DNA from: Thalassia testudinum | Taxonomy: Eukaryota > Streptophyta > Magnoliopsida > Alismatales > Hydrocharitaceae | DNA length: 64,000 nucleotides | Assembly: GCA_037157565.1 (NCBI GenBank) | Contig: JAZHRO010000013.1 | Location: forward strand, 122,154,001-122,218,000 | Direction of reading: 5' to 3' | Part shown: one piece after another, positions 32,208-43,510 of the stretch | Position numbering within the stretch: the stretch's first letter is position 1 | How the letters are laid out: each line of letters starts with the position of its first letter | Translations under genes and position numbers: made by a program | Notes under the pieces: model-generated | Told to the model about the DNA's origin: nothing | Seen by the model: the letters and a program-made list of their open reading frames with translations, nothing else | Databases searched by the model: none

Positions 32208-33992
32208 TGATGTAAACACATTTACACTACTTAAAATGTCTATTTATGCATGTTCTTAAGCATAGGATTGCATTTCATGATATAAATATTGCATTACATG
32301 CATCATCTTACATTTAGAGTAGTTTGAAAAAAATGGAGGTTAATTGTCTCCTTTTATGTGCTTGGACAGGGCAGACATTTTATCGGAGCCTCGGATCAAA
32401 GATCCAACCGTATGGATATGATCAGGGCGACGATTGGAGTTCAACGACTCCAAGATCGCCCTAATCAGGCATCCGTAGCATTAGATAGAGACTGGGGAAC
32501 CCTAGAAGATCAAGGGCCAGGATGGTGTAAATCCACACTTCAGATGAAAAATCCGACCACACGGATGAATTCGGATCGACGATCGCAGCCAAACGACACA
32601 AAAATCGAGTCAATCCGACATCCGTGGCACCATCTACAACTTCCAGAAGATGGACGGCCAAGATGGCGCCACGTGGCGCCATCTGAGCCGCCCAAACGGC
32701 AGATGGCATTTTGTGAAGGCCCCCGCCCGATCGCTCTCCACCGTCAGATGGAGATCCAACGACTGTGGCCTCCCGGTGCTTAAAACGTGCGCTCGACCAT
32801 CCATGCCCCGCAGCACAGCGGTCGAGCGCGCTTATGCGAGCGCGGGGCGCGGGTTCGAGCCGCGGCGAGTGGATTGGAGGCGTGGGTTATTGAGGCACGT
32901 GGAGCGTCGGATGGAGATCGTGCGGTCGCGGGCGCCCGATAGCGCCGACGCGCAATTGGACGCCCCGCGTAACGCACGATCGCACGCACAGGCGGGCGGG
33001 CGGCAGCGGTGAAGGCGCGATTTTAAGCCGTCCGATCTCGCGATCGGACGGCTGAAACTTCGCGGACGTGCGTAGGCGTTACGCACGTGGGCAGCCGAGC
33101 GGGCGCGCGTGGGCGCGGCGGCGACGGCCACGTTGAGGCTTTAGTGACGGATTTATCCGTCACTAAAGACCCCTTATTTATTATTTTGAAGATGTAATGT
33201 CTATTTTGCCCCCACTCCTTGCAACTATAAAAGGAGACCCCCTCCATATGAAATTTTCATCCCTTCTTTCTCCTCTCTACCCCTCCAAAGCTCAAGAGAA
33301 GCTTGTCCCACACCCGGGATGCTTCTCGCAAGATAAAGTCCAATTTTCGTTCCCCTTCGGAAGTGGATCCCGCGACGACGATGGCGTGCTGCTTCGTTCC
33401 CGTTCTTCTGCTTCGTCCTCCTTCGTCCCGCTTCGTTCTCCTTCGTCCAGGCGTCATCCCGTCCGGCTCGTCCTCCAAGCAACCGTCGAGGAGGATTTCT
33501 CTCTCCCTATTCTTTTTTCCGCTTTCTAGTATAGATTTACTGCTTTCTAGATTAATCTACTCGTCCTCCAAGCAATCGTCGAGGAGGACATTTCTCTCTC
33601 CATTCTTTTAATGCTTTCTGGAGCAAATTTATCGCTTTCTAGAGTAATTGTTTTATGCTTTCTAGTTGTAATGAACAATCTCTTCAATACAAAAATTCCT
33701 TGTTTATTCTACATCTCATTTTGATTTCTCTGTGTAATATTCTCTTTCTCTCTTACTCTCTCTCTCTCTTCTATTTATTGTAAATAATTAGATGGTTCTA
33801 AATTTAATTATTCTGTAACAAATAAAGAGAAACGCGTAGTTTTTAAAGCAAACGTCTGCCTCCCTGTGTTCGACCCGGAATTTTAATTTCGGTATAAATT
33901 TTATTTGTTGAACACGAATTCTTCGCTTTCGAACTACAACGACAGGTTTTCCAAAACCAAACACGTTAGCGTAGGTTCGTAATCGTTCAACA
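32208..33992 (+). mobile_element. 3' LTR of element A
   Basis: Same length and boundaries as the 5' LTR, with palindromes at 32661-32684, 33027-33052 and 33139-33168 and a TATA box at 33226-33232. It is followed by the CTACT duplication. Short ORFs here repeat those of the 5' LTR and look like GC-rich noncoding sequence. Confidence 0.95.
33226..33232 (+). promoter_or_regulatory. TATA box, 3' LTR A
   Basis: TATAAAA, identical in context to 27226-27232. In this LTR it could drive transcription into the flanking LTR B. Confidence 0.65.
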
Positions 33993-33997
33993 CTACT
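33993..33997. repeat. Target-site duplication, right of element A
   Basis: CTACT, matching 26203-26207. Confidence 0.9.
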
Positions 33998-35364
33998 TCT
34001 ACAGCCTCCTCTTCTTTCTCTGTTCTTCTTCTCTTCTTCTTTCTACTGTCCTCTTCAGGCCTTAGCTCTTCCCTTCAATTCTCCTTCCTCTCCCTTTCTT
34101 TGGCTTCTGTTCTTCATGCACAGAGGGAGGCAATCCCTCCAGCGACTAACTGTTGGAAGAATCTCAAGAGAGCAAAACCCCTTGCCACTACACTCTCTTT
34201 CCTTTCTCTCTCTGGGTTTTCCTCCTCCTTTCCTGCCTTCCCAAGGCCAAGGTCCAGGTTATCGGGTAAATGGGTATACGCGCACCTGGGACCAAGGCTG
34301 TGTGCATGGATCACAGCCGAGGTGTGCTTAGCTTAGGCAGGTATACAGGTCAGACCAGGTCTGCATGCGTAGTGTCACGGGCAAGGCAGGTGATGGGTGT
34401 GGAGGACCTTACCCTCTGTGTTAGGAGGCGAATAGCTGTATGCAGAAAATCATAATAAGCTACTGCACTTGGCTGCCCACTTCTGAGGTGGGACTAAAGT
34501 CCCACGCTTCCTCTTCACACTGGCCGGAGCTAATTCATCAAATTCCGATCAAAGGCCCGATCAAAGGGCCAAATTGGTCCCTGGGTTGTGTTCCTAGAGG
34601 GATTCTGCTGCGCCTGGAGTCTTCACCTAGGATCATCAAACGCTAGAGCGAGCTTCGAGCAAGCTTGAAACATGCTCTTCAATGGCAGAGTTGACCTGTA
34701 CCTACAAATCAATAATAAAGTCGCTCGACCATGGTAAAGCACTTCAGGAGAGTCGTCGAGATTCGTGGAATTTGGTAGCGATGGTTTCATGGAATTTGGT
34801 GCATGGAGGTGGTCGATCGGTGACGGAGTAGGTTGTGTGAAGGTGGGTTACTCAATGGGCATTTTGGGTGGATGGGAAAGCGAATGGAGAGAGGGGTTTT
34901 GATGAGTGGAGTACGGCGAAGCTGATGGAGGTGATAGCGGTGCAATTGTTGCAATGGAGTGGCAGTTGGGCGTCGCCAGAGCTTCACCGGAGCGGAAGAA
35001 GACGGTGGTCGTTTTGAGAGATAGAGAGAGGGAAAAAGGAGGGAAGTAGAAAAAGCTAAAGAACCAAGTTTAGGGACAAAAGGGGGAGAGCAACGTCGGC
35101 TGTGGTTGGCCAACGCTATCGATGAAGGATTCTCCAATGAGGGAGATGGTGAGGAAGAAGGGGCTAGGGCACCTCTGATGTGATCAACAAGAGGTGGAGG
35201 AAGTCAGGGAGGAAGGAGACGCTCCTAATTTGTCCATTGGGAGGCCGTAGGATGACAGAGAAGGAGGCTCGCCAGAGATAGGGTGAAGAAGGCCGGGAAA
35301 GGAGTTTGAAGAGGTTTTTTGGGCCAAAACCTAGCTGAGGAAAATGGTCGTGCGTCAGGGGTTT

Positions 35365-35371
35365 TTTTATA
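35365..35371 (-). promoter_or_regulatory. TATA box of LTR B (-)
   Basis: Minus-strand TATAAAA in the context GAGCCCTATAAAAAAACC, placed like the TATA boxes of the other B copies, just after the AAGCTTCC/GGAAGC inverted segment. Confidence 0.6.
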
Positions 35372-35934
35372 GGGCTCTAGAGGTCGATTTGAGCTTGGGA
35401 AGAAAGCTTCCCAAGCTAGGAAAGCCCACCGGAGTTGGAAACCTAAAGATACCTGAATCTCTAGGGCTCAGGACTGGATTCATTGGAAAGAGGACTCCTC
35501 AAGGAATCTTCCTTCCAATTTTGGAAGGGATTGATTAATCAGAGAAGGAGTTCTCTTCAATCAAAGGTTGTCGAAGTTGTAGGATTAGGATTCTAGGGCG
35601 GTAGGGACAATTTTGTGAAGAAGACAAGTTGGGGGGTTATTTGTTAGAAACTCAAAAGCTAGGGGCATGAGTGTGAGATAAAAGAATCAGATAGGACCAA
35701 ATTATAAACTAGGTCAAGACAATCACAGATTGGGCTCAAATTTTAGTACAAACCTAATTTGGACCGAAGAAATTCAATCGTGATGTTGGATTTTGGTTTT
35801 GACGTAGTTTGACAGGATAATTTGTACAATTACCCAAATTAGGGCAAATGTCTCTCTAGAGGTTATGTAGGAGCATTTAATCCTTAATTATGAATAATTA
35901 AAGCTAGATATGGCTGATGATGATGTTATCATCA

Positions 35935-36169
35935 TACCCCCATGCCTAACTTTTATTAGTCCTTTAGCAAAATCTCATGGAATTAACTTAAATTCTAGAT
36001 CATATGTTCAAATCTCTTATGTGTGCTTTTCTTGTAGATTACGTCAGAATGCCAATAGTAGGCCTAGAGGTACCCAAGTACCAACCAAGATCCGGACCTG
36101 ACCAGCTCTAGCCTTAGTCTGCCACGAAGGTTTCTAGGACCCACAGGAACTAACCTAAGGTTCGTTGAA
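35935..36169 (-). mobile_element. 3' end of an E3 upstream element with polypurine tract
   Basis: On the minus strand the tract GTTAGGCATGGGGGTA (35935-35950) abuts the LTR B start, preceded by a degenerate GGA-loop hairpin (GCTAA-AGG-ACTAA, about 35955-35968). It continues at 45687 on the other side of E4. Confidence 0.7.
36165..36169. repeat. Target-site duplication, left of E4
   Basis: TTGAA, repeated at 45682-45686. Confidence 0.85.
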
Positions 36170-36966
36170 TGTTTGAAGCGTAAAGTGCGTTTTGACAGGA
36201 AAAACGTCGTAGTATAGTGCACAATACGACCAAACAACAATATTTATAAAAAGATAACAAGACTTTGAGTCTCAGTCGTTCGTCTCTGAGAGGTGTTTGC
36301 TTAATTTTGAAATCGATCTTTATCGCTCTACTTTATTTAGAATCACACGCAGGTTTATAATTATTACGCATTAAAGTATGACATGCTTAGTTGCAAATAT
36401 ATCAGGAATTAAAAACAGGCAACATTAATCACTCAAAAGATATTTCAATAAGCTCATGGTGATTCTCAACACATAGACATATATATAAAAATACATCTTC
36501 TATTCATTCAAGAGAGTGTTTGAAACATGGAAGGTAAAGGAAAGCTTGTACATGAATGCTTAAAAATGTAAATCTAGCTACCAGAAAATGATCGCATACA
36601 ACAATCTATGGGGGGGATTTTGCATGCATCATTGGGGGAGAATGAGGACTATACTACTAAGCAGTAAATAAAAGCAATAAAACTACGAAGAGCATAAACT
36701 ACTAATAATGATCTAGCAGAACAGAAGGGCATTCGGAGGTGGTCACCGATGGCCTTGGAGTGGTCGGGAGGAGAATGAGGGGTGGCCAATGGAGCTTAGG
36801 CCAACCCTTAGAGAGAGGTTGAAGGAGTGATACAGCATCCTGGCGTGGTGTCCTTAATGATGATGCTCAACTCATGGAGATGGAGTGGAAGTGGCTAGCC
36901 TAAGTGGAAGTGGATGTGAATGGAGCCAAGGAAGTGAATGGGTGCAAATGGCCATCCCTTAGGTCT

Positions 36967-36973
36967 TTTTATA
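36967..36973 (-). promoter_or_regulatory. TATA box, 3' LTR of E4
   Basis: Minus-strand TATAAAA in TGGGTCTATAAAAAGACC, identical in the 5' LTR. Confidence 0.7.
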
Positions 36974-37179
36974 GACCCAAGGGAGTCTCTCTAGAGAAGT
37001 GTGTAACTCTCTAGAGAGGGTCCAAGAGTGGCCGGCCAAGAAAGATAGAGTTCGTTTCTTAGATCCACCATTTGTGGATCTAAGAATTGAATGCCTCTTG
37101 GTTGCTAAATTTGGCAACCAAAAGTTGGCGCCACTAAGAGAGTTCTAGAGAACTCTAGAGGAGTGTGTGTACGTGAATG

Positions 37180-37203
37180 GGTGTGTGTGTGTGTGTGTGT
37201 GTG
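37180..37203. repeat. GT microsatellite in LTR E
   Basis: About 12 GT units; the other LTR of E4 has about 11 at 44509-44531. Confidence 0.9.
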
Positions 37204-38357
37204 GTCGAGCCATAGGTGTCTAAGAGGTCCAGGTTAGGTCCTAAGAGGTTTGGGTAGGTGTATGCCTTGAATTAGGGTTGCAAACCCTAATTGCTAAGGG
37301 GAAATTGAAATTAAACTTAACCTAAGTTTAATTGAATGAGTGTGAACCTAATTGAGAGTGGAATAACTCAATTAGGTTGGGCTTACGTCAATTGGACTCT
37401 CATTAGGTCTAATTGGACTTGTGTGGGTTGACATCTGAGCTTAATTGGACTCAATGAGTCCAATTGAGTTAGGTGATGGTGATTGACTTTGATCTAAGTC
37501 AATTGGGTTTGGTGAGGACCTAATTAGGTCCTTAGGTAGGTCTAGAGGTGATGTACTAGGGTTACGACACCTTAATTTGGGTTCCTATGGGGTTGGGATT
37601 AGGTCTAGGGAGCTAGAAATCCAAGATCAAGGCTTGAATATCAAAACAGGAACTAGAGACTAGTTCTAGACATCCAAAAACATGATCAGATGACTTATAC
37701 ACAAAAATCAGAAGTCCAGACATCAGTTCTGGATGTCCAATCTGAGTCAGGGGTAATTCTAGGTTCTGTTTTGGGTATTGTGCAGAAATTGGACGTCTGA
37801 CAAAGTGTCTGGACGTCCAATAACACTGTAGAAGAGGGTTTGAGGTGTGTGGGAATTGGCTAAGGGTTTTGGACATCCTAAAATTCATCTAGACGTCCAG
37901 ATAAAGGTTGGAACTAGGGTTTTAAGGTTTCCTACGGTGCGGTGACCTAGTCTAAGGGTGGCTAAGGCTTGGGGGAAGTCTCTAGGCTATCCTAGGGCTA
38001 AGATGAACCTAAGCTTTTCACATTTTACTGCTTTATTCCTACTTAATAGAATAGAAAACCTTAACTCCCTTATATCATTATTCCTACATCTAATCTAATT
38101 CTTCTACTCCAGTCTTGTTGCAACACCCATTATTCTTGATCCAACTTCAGATCCAGCTCTAGATCCAGCATCAGATCAACTTATTGCCTGCAATTAACAT
38201 AATGCACTTAATTAGCACATTATAACATTTTTTTATGCATAGCTAAAGTAAAGCAATAATGATGCAAATAATGCTTATGCATGTATGGATTACCCTAACT
38301 TATGCTAAGTCCTAGCCTAATTTAGGTCAATTAAGACTTATGATTGCTACGTAATCA

Positions 38358-38392
38358 TACCCCGATGCCCTAATCTTGCTAGTCCCTAGCAA
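38358..38392 (-). promoter_or_regulatory. GGA-loop hairpin and polypurine tract of E4
   Basis: Minus strand: TTGCTAG-GGA-CTAGCAA (38376-38392), then GATTAGGGCATCGGGGTA up to the LTR. Confidence 0.8.
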
Positions 38393-40090
38393 ATGCAAGA
38401 CTAAATTATTTGCAGCAAGGGTCCCTAAGGGACTGATTATTTTATTTAAGTGTATGCTTAGAGATTTTTCTTCTTTTTACTTTCATCCTATGCTCTAGAA
38501 ATCTAGACAATCGTGAAAGTGCAGCTATGTAGCTTTTGCAACGAATTCGAGTGAAAAACTGACACACCTATAAAGCCTGTACTTGACCCCTAGTAAAAAT
38601 TCTAGCAGGATAGGCAGACATCTTCCCTCGGGGTATTCAAGATATGCTATTAATTCCACCTCGGCTTTAAGCTTGGGTAGAGGATATCTGAGGGATGTGG
38701 GTGTTTATTTGGTTGCTCACTCTCAGTTGGTGCTACATAGAAACTAGTACTATAGAATCTAGATTCCCAAATTACTAAGTAACTCAACTCAGAGAAAGAT
38801 GAGAAAAACTATGCTCTCTTCTGATTCCTTTGTATTCATTCTCTCCTTCGCTCTTCTCTTTTTCTTTTCTTTTCTTTCTTTTTATTAGAGCTCACAATCT
38901 CACCAGATTCACATGTATGATCTGTATTTGGTGGTCTCTCTTGGCATTAACACTTTAATTGAGTTCTCATAACCCTAACACTAAGTCGGAATTCCTCAGC
39001 CAGTATTCAGGCAATTAGGAACACAGAAAGATAGATTAAGGCCATATTTGGTGGACCTCAAATTTATTTGGTGGTATTTCCTCAATGCAACTGAAATAAA
39101 CATTTACTCTTTTTTTCTTTGCTTTTTCTTCTTTTTCTAATTTTTTTTCAATTTTTCTTTCTTTTCGTCATTTTTTTTTTCAACATAACTCAACTAGCAT
39201 ACATCCATGAACTTTATTGAGGAGGCATTATTAGGGATTAGTGGTGCTCAAGAGACATTGGATGACTTATTTGGTGGAAGTGCCTACTCACGGCACCGGG
39301 AGGATGGATAGGACGGTGTATTTCTGACCTTGACATCAATACCCTCCTTCAGCCGAGGATTCCGCAAAGAATGGTCGTGACCATTCACCTTAGCCCTAGT
39401 TTTATGAAAACTCGCTCTCCGCGTATTTGCCTTATTTGGTGGTTCTCAATACTCACACAAAATGTATATGCAGGAACCAAGAGAGAAAACTATGCCTAAT
39501 CTCTGAGTATCGTTACCTAATTATCTAGGATTCTAGATTCCTTGTACTAATCATAGAGCACCAATACACTCTACTCTCAACTTACACTATTTGGTGGATT
39601 TTTGGAAGAAAATCTGCCTGACTCCCAAAACACTATCTAGGGGTTCAGGAAAAGAAGCACTGCTTCTTCTCGACAGATTGAAGATGTTTATTAGCCTTCA
39701 CCGTGAATCCATTGCAAATTCTACGTGTGTGTGAAAAGTTGTATTAGATTCTAGATTACAGGAATCAACTAAAGGATAAAATTCCTAATGCATTCTCTTA
39801 ACAAAATAATCTTATTCATGAATGCAATATGTATATATGCTATAAACAAGTAACCTCTTATATTTGTATTTCATGAAATTTTCCTTTCAAGTTACATTCA
39901 GCTTGACCCTAAATTTAGAACAAGAGGTGAGCGGGTGAGTCGGAATGGTTGTTGCGGATGATTTCTGGCTCCAATGCGAGCATTGGAGGTGGAGCCGGTT
40001 GTTCTTTTATTTAGGATCCTAAAGTACATTTTACATGCAACTTCAAGGTTTTTCTAAATGTTGGCATAAAATTTTTCAGTTTTGTTTTAT
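38393..40090 (-). other. 3' noncoding region of E4 with six CCACCAAAT boxes
   Basis: The plus-strand complement ATTTGGTGG occurs exactly at 38926-38934, 39046-39054, 39066-39074, 39269-39277, 39434-39442 and 39589-39597, always the same orientation relative to the element. The conserved block TGTCTAGATT..GTAGC..TCAAGTAC is at 38495-38640. T-rich runs near 38850-38885 and 39108-39180. Confidence 0.75.
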
Positions 40091-40128
40091 CTACCCCCCC
40101 ATGCCTAAGTTCTTGCATGTCCTCATGC
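40091..40128 (-). promoter_or_regulatory. AGGA-loop hairpin plus G-run of E4
   Basis: Minus strand GCATG-AGGA-CATGC (40115-40128), then TAGGCATGGGGGGGTAG. The stem differs from CAATG/CATTG of A and E5 at two positions on each side, yet still pairs fully. Confidence 0.75.
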
Positions 40129-40349
40129 ATGAATAAAAAGAAAATAAATACAGCAAAGGATGAGTGGGTAGAAGTCACCTGGAATTGCTCCTGAAAATAT
40201 ATATTCAGCATCGGCCAACCTATCAGTATGCAATATGGAGAAAGTAAAAATGCTAAAGAAGAATATGCTATGTATAAAAATGAATATGTATAGATGATGG
40301 TGGAATGTGGGATAGATGCTAAGTTTAACGCCTCCAGTTGGGCGAAAAC

Positions 40350-41831
40350 TCAATCAGATGTATCAGTTCTAGCATAGGAGCCGGTCAAGATCAAGAGAAA
40401 GATATGCTCGTATGCTCCCGGAATCAGTGGTCCAGAGATGTGAACCAGCTGATTGTGCACCCCTACTCCAAAAGGTCTAGCTATAAGAAAGTGTGGAGTG
40501 GTGGTGGAAAATAGAGGATAATCAGAGGAGGGATCATGATGATGATTGAGTTGATTTATCATGTCCCATAATTCAGTAGGAAGTTTCCTAGGGAGTAGAT
40601 CAAAATGTATCTCAAAACCACAATTTGTGTCCTAGGGATCCTCATAACGATAATTGACATCAAACATCATGCCCTCTCCAGGATCTGGATCATACGGGGG
40701 TATTCGTGGAAGTAGAAGATCTGTGGGGAGGTCACTGAAATCCTAGTCAGAAATCACTTCATCCTCATCGGTATTCATCTCTGATTCATCAGAGGCTGAC
40801 TCTTCAGGTTCGGGGTCGAGCCATTGACTAGGATGATAGGTGCGTCCCCAGCTCATTCTACTCAAAGCTTTACCCTCATATGCATTGGGTTCCTCAGTAA
40901 TTCCTTCCTCAAGTAGCATATTTATTTCTTCGTTCAAGTCATCCATAGCTACTTCTAGTCTTCGGATGTCAGGATTAGGGATAGAAAGTGTCATCTCAAA
41001 ATTTCTAACATCCGAATTAGGTATGTAGGTGAAAGGAGAAGAGTGCAGATCAGAAGATGTTGGCTCTAGCACAACTTCACCTCCAATGGGAAGTAGCTTA
41101 GATTAATTAGTAGTGTCACATGTAATGTTTGCCTCAAGATCCATATCCTCAAAAGGATCTACTTCCCTTACCTCAATTGGGTTTTCTAACCCAAAAGGTA
41201 TCTCCTAGGATTTAGGATAATCCGATTGTGGCTTAGTCATGGAGATATCAGTCCTTTCCTCCTCAATTTCCTGAATGGAGTTCTCAGATGAACCCCTTCG
41301 GCAAACTTCCTGCTCCTGTCTCATATCCAAGCTGGATTCTTCTTCCCCTGAATTATCTTCTGGCATCTACTCCCGAGAATCTTCTGTCTGTTCTTCTGGC
41401 GTAGTCGTTTCATATTCTTCGAGGTCTTCAAGGCTATTTTCCACCTAATATCTCAAAAGTAGTAGTTCTTGAGTTTCTCGATTTTGTCCAATTAGCCTTG
41501 TTATCTCTGCTATTTCCCGAAGGAGCTCCATCATGGCATGTTGATGAGGAATCCAGCTTTGTCTTTGGTTCGGCTCAGTGATACCTTGGATTTCATGTAG
41601 ATAAGATGCGACCTTTTCCTTAGCGCTAGCCATAGCTATCTGTATTTTGTAATGCGGTCGCATATGCAACGGTAGCTCTTCAGGGGTTCCAGGGGGTGAA
41701 TCAGGCTTACCCATATTCCATGGGTGAGAAGTAAGAGTATGAAATCCATATCCTGGGTTATATGATGAGATCCATTGAGGGACTGACTGGTATGGGTCGT
41801 AATATCTAGGGTTAGGATATGGGTTAACCAT
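40350..41831 (-). pseudogene. Tyr/Pro-rich and acidic ORF of E4 with six in-frame stops
   Basis: One reading frame of about 493 codons. It starts MVNPYPNPRYYDPYQSVPQW; residues 75-125 contain a likely helical stretch (AMMELLREIAEITRLIGQNR). The middle is strongly acidic; MSWGRTYHPSQWLDPEPE, DEDEVISD and MMFDVNYRYEDP match WGRNYN..WLDFEEE, KEEVISDEDF and MIFDINYHYED of E6. The end is RPFGVGVHNQLVHISGPLI then HIFLLILTG. Five of six in-frame stops are TAG. No known domain. Confidence 0.75.
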
Positions 41832-43490
41832 TTCGGTAACTCGAGGAGAAGGATCAGGAGAAGCGAAAAGTCATCTTCGCCACCTTGGGTTCTGATCCCA
41901 AGGTTGAGCTGATTCAGTGACCCGGGCTCTCAGATAAGCTCGTGGGTCCAGCTAATCAATAGCTTGACCCGGTCTAGGTCCAGGTCCAGGATTAGCTAGT
42001 GTGGCTATGAGAGATAGAAGAAGTGGGAGGAGAAGATGGTCCTGGCGAGGTGACCTTCCTTACATACTCCACCCAACCCTTGGGTTGGTGTAGCCAAGCC
42101 AGACAAGGTAAAGGCCCTGTCAATCAAGTGGTCTTTATGGATCAGATGACCAGATTTTTTGTTTTAGGTTTTAGTTCCTGAAGAAAATTCGTCGTACAAC
42201 CGACTGAAAGAGATTCCCGCCTCTTGGCTAACCCAGCCAAGAGGTTGAAAGCACCCAATAGTACGACAACGAATTTAGGTTTATTTCGTGTTTTAAAATT
42301 GATTTTAGCCCATTTTTTCTTCAGTTGGGGCTTTTGGTGAGTGGCCCACAAGGTGACCAAGCTCACCGGCTAAGTCCTAGACTTGATTAATTCTAGGTTA
42401 GCCCAAATGTGGTCCCTAAGTTGTAATCTTGAAGGTGTAACCCAGGGTTCATACAATTCTAGGGTTTTTGTTCTTTTATTTTCAGCAGACTATAAAAATT
42501 TATAATCAGTTCTTTGGTAAAATTTGGAATCCTATTAACTTGAAATTTGGCAAGTAGATTCCTTTTCCAATTATCTTTTCATAGAATACTGCTTTAGAGT
42601 TTTTATTGTTTCATCTGAATTTTTAGAGAATTTTGAATGTTAGAGGGTTAAGTCTAGAATTTTGACCCCTGGTCAAGTTTTTGCTTTGAAATAGTATCAA
42701 ATGACTTTCAAAAATTTAGGAAAAATATGTAAAATAAATCCAATGAGATCAGCTTTCAAACCCCACCATTCTTAGTCGAAACAAATTCGCAAATTGCTCG
42801 AAATTGCTTTTTGAATTTTGAAAAATCTCAGATCTGGGTTGGTCTGACCCCCTTACACTTTGTGAATTTTTAAAAATTATATACTTGAAATTTTTTCAAA
42901 AAAATAATGTCATTTTAAAGATGGTTTAAAAATGAAAGTCCAGCCCAAATTTTGGATTTTTTTATTCGCTAATTTTTTTGCAATTGAAGTTTTAAATCAG
43001 ACTTTGAAATCTAGTCGAAAATTAGAAGTTGGTGGAAAAGCTTTTAAGGAGGGTTTAAGTTTGAAATCCACTTTCCACCAAAATAATTTTTTTTTTTTAA
43101 ACTTTTGCAAATTTTTTTTACAGAGGATTTTTTTAAGGGATTTTCACAAATATATATATTTTTTCTTTCTTTTTGCTTTGTCAAACTACGCTAGGATTCA
43201 TAAAAGAAACCTACTCTAGATTTTTTTGAATTTTTTTTTTGATTTTTTTCTTTTTCAAAAAATGAATAAATAATTTTTTTTCAAAAGAAATTGCAAAAAG
43301 TAAATCTAATCCTAGGGTTCAGAAGAAACCTAATCTAAGAGAGTGTGATGTGCACCTGATTTCTTTTCCGTGCTCGTTGTGTGCGCAGATCTCGCTCTTT
43401 TTCCATTTTTCCTGCACATCCAGAAACAAAGTAGAGGCAAATTTGTCAGTGATAGATTAGAAGATCGAAATCAAAGAAAATGACGTTGCC
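41832..43490 (-). other. Leader of E4, noncoding
   Basis: 1.66 kb between PBS and ORF. Parts near 42640-42900 align with the leader of E7 (62870-63090), sharing AGGGGGTCA, a TGGT.GGGTTTGAAAG segment and GGGGTCAAAATT. Poly-T tracts at 43089-43122 and 43220-43260. Confidence 0.6.
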
Positions 43491-43508
43491 TCCCCAGCAA
43501 CAGTGCCA
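43491..43508 (-). other. Primer-binding site of E4 (tRNA-Asp type)
   Basis: Minus strand TGGCACTGTTGCTGGGGA, three changes from TGGCGCCGTTGCCGGGGA, followed by GGCAACG which can pair with TGTTGCT using two G-U pairs. Confidence 0.8.
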
Positions 43509-43510
43509 TT

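Larger units (their letters stand above)
26208..33992 (+). mobile_element. Element A: complete LTR retrotransposon without pol (7785 bp)
   Basis: Two 1785-bp LTRs (26208-27992 and 32208-33992) lie exactly 6000 bp apart, flanked by CTACT duplications, with a PBS and a polypurine tract. The internal region is 4215 bp and holds a leader, one broken ORF of unknown function and a noncoding 3' region. No protease, reverse transcriptase, RNase H or integrase motif is present, so it is non-autonomous and would need enzymes from another element. It is inserted in an LTR B. Confidence 0.95.
25767..35934 (-). mobile_element. LTR B (-), split by element A
   Basis: The two pieces 25767-26207 and 33998-35934 join into one LTR of about 2.38 kb. 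On the minus strand it starts TGATGATAACATCATCATC and ends CCAGGTCAACA. It aligns with the solo LTR at 55535-58227 read in reverse: GGATTAAATGCTCCTACATAACC, GTCCAAATTAGG.TTGTACTAAAATTTG and the GTGATT.AAATCACCAT inverted repeat all match. It is unusual in having a polypurine tract on its 5' side (35935-35950) and a PBS on its 3' side (25746-25763), so it is shared by two internal regions. Confidence 0.85.
36170..38357 (-). mobile_element. 3' LTR of E4 (family E)
   Basis: Minus strand starts TGATTACGTAGCAATCA and ends GCGCTTCAAACA-type sequence at 36170. 2188 bp. TATA box at 36967-36973. It has clusters of TCTAGAGA near the TATA box, a GT microsatellite (37180-37203) and GACGTCC sites around 37785-37830. 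It has about 13 extra bases near 36440 relative to the 5' LTR. Confidence 0.9.

Noticed and set aside
36988..37162. TTCTAGAGAA and TCTAGAGAG clusters in LTR E as heat-shock elements
   Set aside because: The GAA/TTC spacing does not match the usual alternating 5-bp units; reported only as TCTAGAGA clusters.
37180..37203. GT run as a Z-DNA or regulatory signal
   Set aside because: A simple microsatellite present in both E4 LTRs; nothing else supports a role.
38926..39597. The repeated CCACCAAAT boxes as a CRISPR-like array
   Set aside because: Units are 9-10 bp, spacing is irregular, and the context is a plant retrotransposon.
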